A DNA stretch of 33,905 nt from Bacillota bacterium (GTDB lineage Bacteria > Bacillota > Limnochordia > DTU087), in contig JAAYQZ010000030.1 of assembly GCA_012519025.1 (NCBI GenBank), positions 1 through 33,905 of the forward strand, given 5' to 3'. This document shows positions 1 through 7,497 of the stretch, one piece after another. A model generated the notes under the pieces. The model was not told the DNA's origin. It worked only from the letters and a program-made list of their open reading frames with translations, and did no database searches. Every line of letters begins with the position of its first letter. Position 1 is the stretch's first letter. Position numbers and translations under genes: made by a program.

Positions 1-22
1 ATGCAAAATCAACCTATTTCTC

Positions 23-1453
23 TCAGTGCCGCTCTGTAGCATAGGAACTAGACGAAATGGTATCACCCATTCCTACTGTGCTGACAGGGTTGGCCACAAT
101 GTGGGCCGGTGTCAAAAGTAGATAGTGATCATCAAACTCCAAATAGCCCTCTGTCAACAGATCACTTGCCTGGGGATGCTCACCTTTAAGCCCCTCGGCA
201 AGGGCAGCAAGCTGCTTAAATCCTACATCAGACAAAGCCAGCTCTACTGCTTCTTGAAGCTGTGCCGTTTTCGCATAGCCGCCATATTTAGCCTTCATGG
301 CATTGACAGCAGAAGCATACAGACAAGACTGCCGCACATCTTCCATTGACACGGGGTACGGTTTGCTTAAAATCACAACATAATAACCCAGATTGTGTAA
401 GTGCAGGCGGTTGAGCTTCATATGCCTAAACAGGGCCAAAGCACCTTTATAAAGAGTATATGCGTTTTCGTCATCTTCAATGGCCTGCATTTGTGATTCA
501 TAACCGAATTCCCGCAGTACCCGCTTAACCTCGTTCTCATTAATGCCAAAGCTTTTGATCTCTTGGCAAATCGCTGTAAGCATCTCCGGCTCCAATTCAG
601 GCCTTTTCATTGGCACATATTCAAAATGGAACATCAAATCCGGATTTTGCTTTTTTAGACTTTGCAACTGTTGGACACTATCTTCCACAAACTCATCAAA
701 AGTCCGCCCACAACTGTTCATGGGCTCCGCGTAATGATAACCGGCCATAAAAGCAATATCAATATTTTCCCCAAGTTTTGGCAAATGGGGTATAGTTTTT
801 TGGTCGAAACTCATGATGGAGCCCTGCGGCCGAGTTGCTAAAATCACTCGATTGGCCCGGGGTGTTGTGACTGTATCGTCACCAAAAGCAACAGCCTCAC
901 CTTTGGCATATTCAAAAATCCAATTGATTTTTGTTTCATCTTCTGAACGTGCCGCCTGAGACACGGGCAGGATCTCGATGTCATCACCAGTCAACACCGG
1001 TGTAGCGACACCATCTGCAAACAATTTAGCCTGCTTCGCGGATAAGAGCGGTGTATAAACTACTGAAGTGGCCCCAAGGCTGGCCATTTGATTGGCAATA
1101 ATCCCGGCTTGTCCCCCCATATTTTCCCGGGCGCCGGTAAAGTATTCATCAAGCCAATCTAAGAGGGAAAGCTCTTCCAAAACTATGTGGAAGGACTTGC
1201 CACCGGCCAAGCAGTCTTTCAAAATGACTAAAAGATCCTCTTTGCTTCTGACAGCAGTAATCTCCTCCGCTTTACCGCCGGTCACTTTTTCCCAAGAGAT
1301 ACTTGTATCCCTTGCTTTTATGTCCTCCATCAGCGTTCCTGTAATGTGGACCACTGCATCAATATTTGTATTAAAAGCAGCAAATACTCTGGACCTTATT
1401 TGCCGCTGACATGCTTCTTGCAAGTATCCACGCCACAAATTCTTATCTACCAA
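23..1453 (-). CDS. ADP-dependent sugar kinase (ADP-GK/ADP-PFK family), paralogue 1
   Basis: Predicted to phosphorylate a sugar (glucose or fructose-6-phosphate) with ADP as phosphoryl donor, in the cytoplasm. From the TTG start the protein is about 476 residues. It shows NTNID near 28-32, an MGGQAG glycine-rich stretch near 112-117, HFE at 276-278 (the HxE motif of ADP-dependent kinases), NENE at 305-308 (NxxE, metal) and GMGD at 461-464 (GxGD, catalytic Asp464). I chose TTG at 1453 because GGAGG lies exactly 8 bases upstream (1462-1466) and the length then matches the 473-residue paralogue at 31987-33408. An in-frame ATG at 1528 would add 25 residues but has a weaker site. It is the last gene of the long minus-strand run, after the radical SAM gene. 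Family membership is firm; the substrate cannot be read from sequence. Confidence 0.88.
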   Translation of the reverse strand: MVDKNLWRGYLQEACQRQIRSRVFAAFNTNIDAVVHITGTLMEDIKARDTSISWEKVTGGKAEEITAVRSKEDLLVILKDCLAGGKSFHIVLEELSLLDWLDEYFTGARENMGGQAGIIANQMASLGATSVVYTPLLSAKQAKLFADGVATPVLTGDDIEILPVSQAARSEDETKINWIFEYAKGEAVAFGDDTVTTPRANRVILATRPQGSIMSFDQKTIPHLPKLGENIDIAFMAGYHYAEPMNSCGRTFDEFVEDSVQQLQSLKKQNPDLMFHFEYVPMKRPELEPEMLTAICQEIKSFGINENEVKRVLREFGYESQMQAIEDDENAYTLYKGALALFRHMKLNRLHLHNLGYYVVILSKPYPVSMEDVRQSCLYASAVNAMKAKYGGYAKTAQLQEAVELALSDVGFKQLAALAEGLKGEHPQASDLLTEGYLEFDDHYLLLTPAHIVANPVSTVGMGDTISSSSYATERH

Positions 1454-1563
1454 AGTGCTTCCCTCCATACAGAATAATGTGGGAAACCCAGGAAACCTGA
1501 CTCCCCTTCCTTCACTTTTCGACAACATTAATGTTTCCCCTGCCGAACTAGTCTATATTTGCT

Positions 1564-2436
1564 TTACAATCCTACATTGCCCAGGTAAACGAAATCCAGC
1601 CATTTACCGGCCAAAGCCCGCGCCCGCTTCAAAACATCTGTTGGTGTCGCAGGAATCTCCAATCGGTAGCTGGGGAAATACCTAGAAAAATGTACGGGTG
1701 TATCTGCTCCCAAATTATTATATACCCAGCGGGCAAAGCCCTCTAAACTAGCATCATCATCATTGTGATCCGGAATAACCAAATATGTCAACTCAATATG
1801 GCATTTATCTTTGGCAGCCGCCAGGTTATCCAAAACCGGTCCTAGCCTGGCTCCACACATTTTACCATAAAAGTCATCATCCCAGGCCTTTACATCCACA
1901 TTAAGGGCATCAATATGCTGTATAAGCTCATCCCAGGGCAGCCGACTGAGATAACCGTTGGTAACCAAAACTGTTTTCAACCCCGCCGCCTTAAGCAGTG
2001 GTGCGGTCTCTAAGATAAACTCATACCATATTAAGGGTTCGTTATACGTAAAGGCCACCCCGACACAGCCGTCACTTTGATGGGTTTTGGCAAGATTTAA
2101 AACATCCTTGGGGACAATTGGCCTTGCTTTTCCCTGGGTTTGGGATATCTGCCAATTTTGACAAAACAAACAGCGTAAATTGCAGCCATACGAGCCTAAA
2201 GACAAAATACTGCTGCCGGGATAAAAATGAAATAAAGGCTTTTTCTCAATAGGATCTAAAGCAATAGAGCTGACAATTCCATAGCCTTCCGCAACCAGCA
2301 TCCCGTCACGATTGCGCCGCATGCGACAAATCCCGCTTTTCCCGGGCAGCACCAAACATCGATGGGGACACAGCTCACAGCGAACACCATTATTCTCTTT
2401 ATGGGAATACATTGCCGGTTTACCTAGCAAATGCAA
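1564..2436 (-). CDS. amrS: AmmeMemoRadiSam-type radical SAM enzyme, short C-terminus
   Basis: Radical SAM protein of the AmmeMemoRadiSam system; its reaction is not established as far as I know. The 290-residue product has an N-terminal cysteine motif (C20, C23, C27, C37) followed by conserved DPIEKKPLFHF text, and the radical SAM CxxxCxxC at C85, C89 and C92, which binds a 4Fe-4S cluster and SAM. The start is TTG at 2436, 6 bases past the stop of the upstream MEMO-AMMECR1 gene; an ATG at 2412 is a shorter alternative. The family usually continues some 30-40 residues past the conserved Gly-Asn-Val with a CPxCG-like end. Here the protein stops two residues after Gly-Asn-Val, and no continuation is seen downstream. 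It is translated between the MEMO-AMMECR1 fusion and an ADP-dependent kinase. Confidence 0.88.
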   Translation of the reverse strand: MHLLGKPAMYSHKENNGVRCELCPHRCLVLPGKSGICRMRRNRDGMLVAEGYGIVSSIALDPIEKKPLFHFYPGSSILSLGSYGCNLRCLFCQNWQISQTQGKARPIVPKDVLNLAKTHQSDGCVGVAFTYNEPLIWYEFILETAPLLKAAGLKTVLVTNGYLSRLPWDELIQHIDALNVDVKAWDDDFYGKMCGARLGPVLDNLAAAKDKCHIELTYLVIPDHNDDDASLEGFARWVYNNLGADTPVHFSRYFPSYRLEIPATPTDVLKRARALAGKWLDFVYLGNVGL

Positions 2437-2442
2437 AACACT

Positions 2443-3858
2443 TCACTCTTCCTGAAAACGCTTAACTTCAAATCTATATATGTTGGTCATGTCATGGGGT
2501 TTAATGCCGGCTTTATTTTTGGCAACGGTAAGTTGCTCTGCACCGGTTTGAATTCCTTCCAGATCCGGCAGCAGAAGACCCTCCCGGCCGCCCGATTCCA
2601 CAATCACCCCGAAACGTTTGGGATCTAACTCATCAACATCAGTCACTTTTTCAGGGCATCCCAAAACATCGACTGAATAGGTTAAAGCAGCAAGCTCACC
2701 GGGGACAACCGGTTGGAACCGCGGATCCCTTGATGCCGCTTGCCCAGCAGCGTAAACCACTTCTTCCAAAATATTCGGTTGTGTCGGCCGGATAGTGCCT
2801 ATACAACCCCTCAACATGCCGCATTTCTCAATAGAGACGAACACTCCCGCTCGCTTGGGCAGACCCAAGGGCAGATCGTCCAAAGTCGGCGTTGGCGGCG
2901 GCAGGTTTTTGGCTGTAGCTTCCACAGTATTGCGGGCCAGTTGGACCAGAAATTGTCCCTCTGAGTCACTTCCGGCACCCTGTGTCAACGATGACACAAG
3001 ACGCTCATACACATCCCCATCAGTGGAGTATAACGCACATACACCGTAGCCTACCCCGAAAGGTCCTTCATAGGACAACGGAAGTGCTGCCAGTTTACAT
3101 GACTCCCAGCACCCCAAAATCATCACAAGAGGCCGATATCCACACTCACCGGCCTCCCGAATAAACGCATCATCCAAATTAAGTAAACCTTTCACATCGG
3201 CATTTTCCAAAAGGTGCCACAGTTTTTCATCAAACAACCTACCTACAGGAGAATATCCCCCCGGTGCATCTTCGGTCAGCCGGTGGGATAAATCTCCACT
3301 GGCAATAACAACTGCTCGGCGGCGGGAATTTTCCACAGCCTGCCTAAGCAGCCGACCGAATTCATACAACTGTGGAATAGACAAAAAGCCCACACCCACC
3401 GAAAGCAGGGACGCCCTAACTCCCGCCTCTTGTAAATAATAAAGAGGAACCAATGTCGCATAATCGAGTTCAGGAGGCCAACCGCTGTTTTTGCCACCAC
3501 TGCTGTTTACTTCTCTAAGTGGATAGTCTTTAGTCTTACCAATATCAAATAGGGTCTCAAAAAGTTCAAGGTCATTTGTAAAATTAAGCTTAATATGGGA
3601 GGCACCAAACTGTCCGAAATCTCCCTGTAGAACCTTTTCGGAACGCACTCCGATTCCATCCGCCAATAAAGGACCATGTGGACTCACTACTATGACAACA
3701 TCAGGTTCCAGCTCTTTGACTGCACGGGCCAAACGCTGCATGGCCATAACGGTCGATTTTACTTTTGCTAAAGCCTCTTTACCTATTTCCGGAATAAGCA
3801 GCGCCGGATGAGGTGTAAGGGCCCCCATAACCACTTCTCCACAAACCTTTGTATTCAC
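2443..3858 (-). CDS. MEMO-AMMECR1 fusion protein (AmmeMemoRadiSam proteins B and A)
   Basis: Two-domain protein of 471 residues. Residues 5-280 form a MEMO/class III extradiol dioxygenase-like (LigB-fold) domain with candidate metal histidines H17 (TPHPALL), H61 (SPHGP) and H192 (GDLSHR). Residues 300-470 form an AMMECR1 domain with the signature LRGCIG at 349-354. The two families are separate proteins in humans (MEMO1, AMMECR1) and fused in many Firmicutes; their bacterial role is unknown. The start is GTG at 3858 behind a strong AGGAGGTG site 8 bases upstream; an ATG overlapping it at 3860 is out of frame. The downstream radical SAM partner starts 6 bases after this stop, so the two are almost surely co-translated, and the three AmmeMemoRadiSam domains are all encoded here. 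Confidence 0.9.
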   Translation of the reverse strand: MNTKVCGEVVMGALTPHPALLIPEIGKEALAKVKSTVMAMQRLARAVKELEPDVVIVVSPHGPLLADGIGVRSEKVLQGDFGQFGASHIKLNFTNDLELFETLFDIGKTKDYPLREVNSSGGKNSGWPPELDYATLVPLYYLQEAGVRASLLSVGVGFLSIPQLYEFGRLLRQAVENSRRRAVVIASGDLSHRLTEDAPGGYSPVGRLFDEKLWHLLENADVKGLLNLDDAFIREAGECGYRPLVMILGCWESCKLAALPLSYEGPFGVGYGVCALYSTDGDVYERLVSSLTQGAGSDSEGQFLVQLARNTVEATAKNLPPPTPTLDDLPLGLPKRAGVFVSIEKCGMLRGCIGTIRPTQPNILEEVVYAAGQAASRDPRFQPVVPGELAALTYSVDVLGCPEKVTDVDELDPKRFGVIVESGGREGLLLPDLEGIQTGAEQLTVAKNKAGIKPHDMTNIYRFEVKRFQEE

Positions 3859-3889
3859 ATCTTACACCTCCTGATTGCTGTTGGATTTT

Positions 3890-4951
3890 CTAGCCGAGAA
3901 TTCGCTTTTCCACATATGGAGATGTCGTTACTCCCAGCAACCCACCGTAGTCAAGTCTAAATTCCAATAAATCGCCGGGTTTCACCGATATCTCGGCTGG
4001 GTCTACCGCTAGAACTGTATGGTCACTTGTCATACCTAAAACCTCAATTCCCGCATGCTTCGGATATAGACGCCCGGCACCCAAATCCTGTCTGCCCAAA
4101 GCCACTATAGCCCGCAAATGTGTGCCGAAATCTTTGAAAACTAGCTTGTCATCGAAAGCATTTTTCAAAACTGTGCCGGTGGGCAAACTTGGCTTGTAAT
4201 TCATCTCTATGACTTCCCCAAACAGCCGAAACGCATCTTGGCTTGTCCCTGCAATTGGCTCGTTTGTCAGTACATCCTTACCCAAAAGAATGCTTTCCCC
4301 GAACCGCAAATGTGCCGGTATGGAAAGCCCCGGCCACTTCTTTTGGATAATCAACTGCAGGCAGCTGCTGTTGCCGGCGGATAATACCAAAGATCGGTTG
4401 TTCTCGAAATAATTCATAAGCATCTCTTCAAGCCGGATGATATGCTCAGATGTCGGGCTGACCCCGGCAAAACAAGCCATGTTGATGGCTAACCCTTTCA
4501 CCTTCACCTCCGGCAAAGACCTGATACCGCAAAACAAAGCTTCTAATGAGTCGGGCATAACACCCTCCCGCCGGTCCCCCATTTCCACCACAGGAATGAT
4601 CCCAACGGTCTTCTGTTTTCCGACGCTTCGGGCCAAAGCTTTAAGGTAAGTTAGATCAGAGCACAAAATCAGATCAGCCACCATCACTGCTTCTGCCATT
4701 TCACCGAAAATAGGGCTCCGTAGAAGCATCAATTTCGTACCAATACCGCTTTTTCTCAGTTTGACCAAATTAGCCAAACGGGAATCAGCCAAACCCACTA
4801 CCCCACCGGCCAGCATGGCACGGGCTGCCCCGGGAAGACCGCATACGCCTTTGGTTACTCCAATTACATCCACATTTTCTTTACGGCAGTAATCAGCTAT
4901 TGTTTTGGTATTGTGATAGATGTCCTGCAGATGGATATCCAAATAAGCCAC
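3890..4951 (-). CDS. Alanine/ornithine racemase-family PLP enzyme
   Basis: Fold-type III PLP enzyme related to ornithine racemase and predicted amino-acid racemases (COG3457-like). With the preferred start it has about 353 residues. The Schiff-base lysine is K34 in the segment VIGVTKGVCG, and the rest follows the TIM-barrel plus beta-domain pattern, ending with a PGDLLEF motif near 330-336. GTG at 4951 is chosen because GGAGG (4960-4964) lies 8 bases upstream; GTG at 4957 would put it only 2 bases away. The gene sits 31 bases after cwlD and 31 bases before the MEMO-AMMECR1 gene. Its substrate could be alanine, ornithine or another amino acid; no adjacent ornithine-degradation gene favours one. 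Confidence 0.8.
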   Translation of the reverse strand: MAYLDIHLQDIYHNTKTIADYCRKENVDVIGVTKGVCGLPGAARAMLAGGVVGLADSRLANLVKLRKSGIGTKLMLLRSPIFGEMAEAVMVADLILCSDLTYLKALARSVGKQKTVGIIPVVEMGDRREGVMPDSLEALFCGIRSLPEVKVKGLAINMACFAGVSPTSEHIIRLEEMLMNYFENNRSLVLSAGNSSCLQLIIQKKWPGLSIPAHLRFGESILLGKDVLTNEPIAGTSQDAFRLFGEVIEMNYKPSLPTGTVLKNAFDDKLVFKDFGTHLRAIVALGRQDLGAGRLYPKHAGIEVLGMTSDHTVLAVDPAEISVKPGDLLEFRLDYGGLLGVTTSPYVEKRILG

Positions 4952-4982
4952 AAACACTGCCTCCCCAGATTAATCAACCGGT

Positions 4983-5729
4983 TTACCGTTTCAAGATTTT
5001 CGATGATTTTGATCTATAATACCGCAAGATCCCATGATAAATCGCTTCCGCCACTCGGATTTGGTAATCGGGCTCTGCCAGCAGTTTGGCTTCTTTAGGG
5101 TTGGACAAAAAACCCACTTCTACAACGACCGCGGGCATATGTGTGTCCTTGATAACGCGATAATCTCCTGCATTGGCTTTTCGACGGTTGGGACCAAGCC
5201 TTGCTACAAGCTCGGTTTGGATGGCAGTCGCTAAAAGCTTACTTTCCTCCCGTCCCGGGTAATAAAAGACCTGGGCACCGGACCAAATTGATTGAGGAAA
5301 GCTATTGCAGTGGATGCTGATAAACAAGTCGGCTTTTGCCTGATTGGCTAAATCCACTCTTTCCAGCAGATCCTGCCGTTTTCGAGTAAGCAAAACATCT
5401 GCGGAGGAATCAGCTGAATCATCGGCCTCTCTCGTCAGTATAGTAAATACACTGGCTTGGTTGAGAAATACCTTCAGGTGTTGAGCAATATCTAATACGA
5501 TATCTTTTTCCAGGGCTCCATAGATAGATACTGCACCGGGATCATATCCACCATGGCCGGGATCGATCACAATAAGCTGCCCTGAGATCATTTCTCGCAA
5601 AGCCGTTTGGGCAGGCAGTAAGTGTCTTTGATCGGCGTAAAACGCCAAAACTCCCAACAAAACCAACACTAAAATCCCTACACAAATGCGTCGGCGCGTT
5701 ATGTGGATAACCACAAATCTACCTGTCAT
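4983..5729 (-). CDS. cwlD: N-acetylmuramoyl-L-alanine amidase, CwlD-like
   Basis: Zinc amidase of the Amidase_3 family. In Bacillus CwlD removes the peptide from muramic acid so that muramic-delta-lactam, the mark of spore cortex, can be made. From ATG 5729 the product has about 248 residues: an N-terminal membrane anchor (about 15-31), then IDPGHGGYDPGA with zinc ligand H59, E74, H140 (SIHCNS) and the C-terminal VVEVGFLSN with catalytic E204. An in-frame TTG at 5807 would add 26 residues ahead of the membrane segment and has no good ribosome site, so I prefer the ATG, which gives the usual CwlD length. Its neighbours and the germination operon in the same window fit a spore role. A vegetative amidase is the alternative. 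Confidence 0.87.
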   Translation of the reverse strand: MTGRFVVIHITRRRICVGILVLVLLGVLAFYADQRHLLPAQTALREMISGQLIVIDPGHGGYDPGAVSIYGALEKDIVLDIAQHLKVFLNQASVFTILTREADDSADSSADVLLTRKRQDLLERVDLANQAKADLFISIHCNSFPQSIWSGAQVFYYPGREESKLLATAIQTELVARLGPNRRKANAGDYRVIKDTHMPAVVVEVGFLSNPKEAKLLAEPDYQIRVAEAIYHGILRYYRSKSSKILKR

Positions 5730-5812
5730 AATATCCAGCCCCCAGTCTGCAGCAAGGCACCGGACATTCAGCCGGTTCCTATCTACAGACTTATGCGGCG
5801 AACGCAAAGATA

Positions 5813-6439
5813 TTATTCAGGACTCGATTCTTCTTTAAAGGCAGCAAACACTCGGTATCCGCCGCCTTTGTCAATTGTTTTCACCCGAGCATAATTGTCT
5901 ATCAAATGTTGTTTTAGACTTTTGGCACCCTGTTTGGTGCGAATTACAACACAAAGTACACCTCCCGGCAGGAGGTGCTGTTTCGCTCGCACTAAAAGCG
6001 AATAGACAACCTGCTTACCGGCCCTGATCGGAGGATTAGCAGCTATTAACGAAAAATCGCGTTCTTTTACAACTTGGAAATCCTCACCCCAGCGAACATC
6101 GACAACTACACCGTTCAGTCGGGCGTTCTCTTTTGTTAAATCCACTGCCCGGCGATTCACATCAACCATGATGACATCAAGCTGTGGTTCTGATCCAACT
6201 GCAGCAATACCCACAGGCCCGTACCCACAACCTAAATCTAAAAACCTTCCCTGTTTAGGCAGGGGCAGAGCCTCAATAAGTAAACGGGTGCCACGATCAA
6301 CGCGCAAACGAGAAAAGACTCCTGCTTCTGTAAGGAAGCGGTATTCCCTGCCCCGCAGCAGTGCCGTGATTTCGGTTTGTGCAGATGGAGAGCTGGGTTC
6401 CTTAGAAAAATAATGTTCCGGTTTAGCTTTTCTGTTCAT
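5813..6439 (-). CDS. ybxB: Class I SAM methyltransferase, YbxB/RsmC-like
   Basis: Small-domain methyltransferase (MTS family, 208 residues) resembling Bacillus YbxB and the C-terminal half of RsmC, which methylates guanine in 16S rRNA. The SAM site is DLGCGYGPVG (about 68-77), and the catalytic NPPY-type motif is NPPIRAGK (about 135-142), with Ile replacing the usual Tyr. The N-terminal HYFSKEPSS and GVFS segments match the YbxB family pattern. The start is ATG at 6439 with an AGG-rich site upstream. It lies 15 bases after the YhaM-like gene and its stop is 83 bases before the CwlD ATG, so it is probably in the same transcript. The RNA target is inferred only from family resemblance. Confidence 0.83.
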   Translation of the reverse strand: MNRKAKPEHYFSKEPSSPSAQTEITALLRGREYRFLTEAGVFSRLRVDRGTRLLIEALPLPKQGRFLDLGCGYGPVGIAAVGSEPQLDVIMVDVNRRAVDLTKENARLNGVVVDVRWGEDFQVVKERDFSLIAANPPIRAGKQVVYSLLVRAKQHLLPGGVLCVVIRTKQGAKSLKQHLIDNYARVKTIDKGGGYRVFAAFKEESSPE

Positions 6440-6454
6440 ACCGGCCCTACCTTT

Positions 6455-7447
6455 TTACAATTCGTTTTCGGGGAAGTCAGTCTTTTCTTGTCCTCCCATA
6501 TATAAAGCCCGGCCTAATCGCTTATCGTAGTTTGTCCATGTTTGACCGGGAGCACCAGCTGCCAAGATCTCCATATATTTGCTGACCTGCCCGTCTAAGT
6601 TATCAGTATAATGCAGTATACAGGCCTCAACTGTTTGAGGTTCTTTTGGCGATCCCCAGGCCAGTTCACCATGGTGACTGAGCAGCATGTGGTAAATACG
6701 CAGGGCCTTTTCGGGCGGGAAACCAGGTAAGCTTTCTACTATTTCGCTGACCAATTTATAGCCCATGGATATATGACCCAAAAGGCGGCCTTCATCGGTG
6801 ATTTCAATACCGGCGGCAAGAGCATACTCTTCAACTTTTCCCACATCATGCAAAAGGGCCCCCGTAATTAAAACATCCCGATCAACCCGTGGGTAAAGCT
6901 GTACAACAGTGTCGCAAAGCCGCGCTACATTTAAAGTGTGCTCCACCAGCCCACCCACATATGCTTGATGCATAGAGCGAGCCGCCGGAGCCTTGGCAAA
7001 TTCGGTCAAAAAGTCCCCCGTGAAAACAGCCTCAAGTAAGCCGCGGCAATCGGAATCAATAATACTCTCTATAAGGTTCGAAAGCTCTGAAGTCATCTCT
7101 TCAATATTGCGAGTGCTGGTGGGCAAAAATTTATCAATGGAGTACTGACCGGGTAAAGATTTATGCACTTGGCTGCAGACTATCTGCAGGCTGTCCCGAA
7201 ACACCGTCACTCTACCCTCGACTTCGATGACATCTCCAACATTCAACTCTGCCGCTAGTCTTTCCCCTTGTTCCCAAACGATGGCACGGATATCTGCTGT
7301 TTTGTCAGATAACTGCATTAGCAGAAACCGTCCCGGTTTGGAAGAAAAGGGGATCAACTCTTTGCGACTCAGCAAATAGTGCCCCCTCACATCACTGCCT
7401 GCCATCAAATCTTTAATTTCCATAAATATTGGGCCAACCAAATACAT
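6455..7447 (-). CDS. yhaM: HD-domain 3'-5' exoribonuclease, YhaM-like
   Basis: Protein of 330 residues with an N-terminal OB-fold nucleic-acid-binding domain (about 15-95) and a C-terminal HD metal-dependent domain (about 150-315). HD residues seen are H170 (GGLVEHT), H200-D201 (LLHDVGK), H258/H259 (LLSHHGE) and D282. In Bacillus YhaM trims RNA, and also DNA, from the 3' end. The start is odd: ATG 7447 is fixed by an in-frame TAG directly upstream, but the strong GGAGG is about 21 bases away, much farther than normal. ATG 7423 has no visible site. Translation may depend on mRNA folding or on coupling to the upstream gene. Confidence 0.85.
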   Translation of the reverse strand: MYLVGPIFMEIKDLMAGSDVRGHYLLSRKELIPFSSKPGRFLLMQLSDKTADIRAIVWEQGERLAAELNVGDVIEVEGRVTVFRDSLQIVCSQVHKSLPGQYSIDKFLPTSTRNIEEMTSELSNLIESIIDSDCRGLLEAVFTGDFLTEFAKAPAARSMHQAYVGGLVEHTLNVARLCDTVVQLYPRVDRDVLITGALLHDVGKVEEYALAAGIEITDEGRLLGHISMGYKLVSEIVESLPGFPPEKALRIYHMLLSHHGELAWGSPKEPQTVEACILHYTDNLDGQVSKYMEILAAGAPGQTWTNYDKRLGRALYMGGQEKTDFPENEL

Positions 7448-7497
7448 CTAAACAGATGCCGGCCCACACCTCCTAAAACTGCCGGATACATATTTTT

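Noticed and set aside
5730-5807. 26-residue N-terminal extension of CwlD from TTG 5807
   Set aside because: It has no good ribosome site, and the extension precedes the membrane anchor that normally begins the protein.
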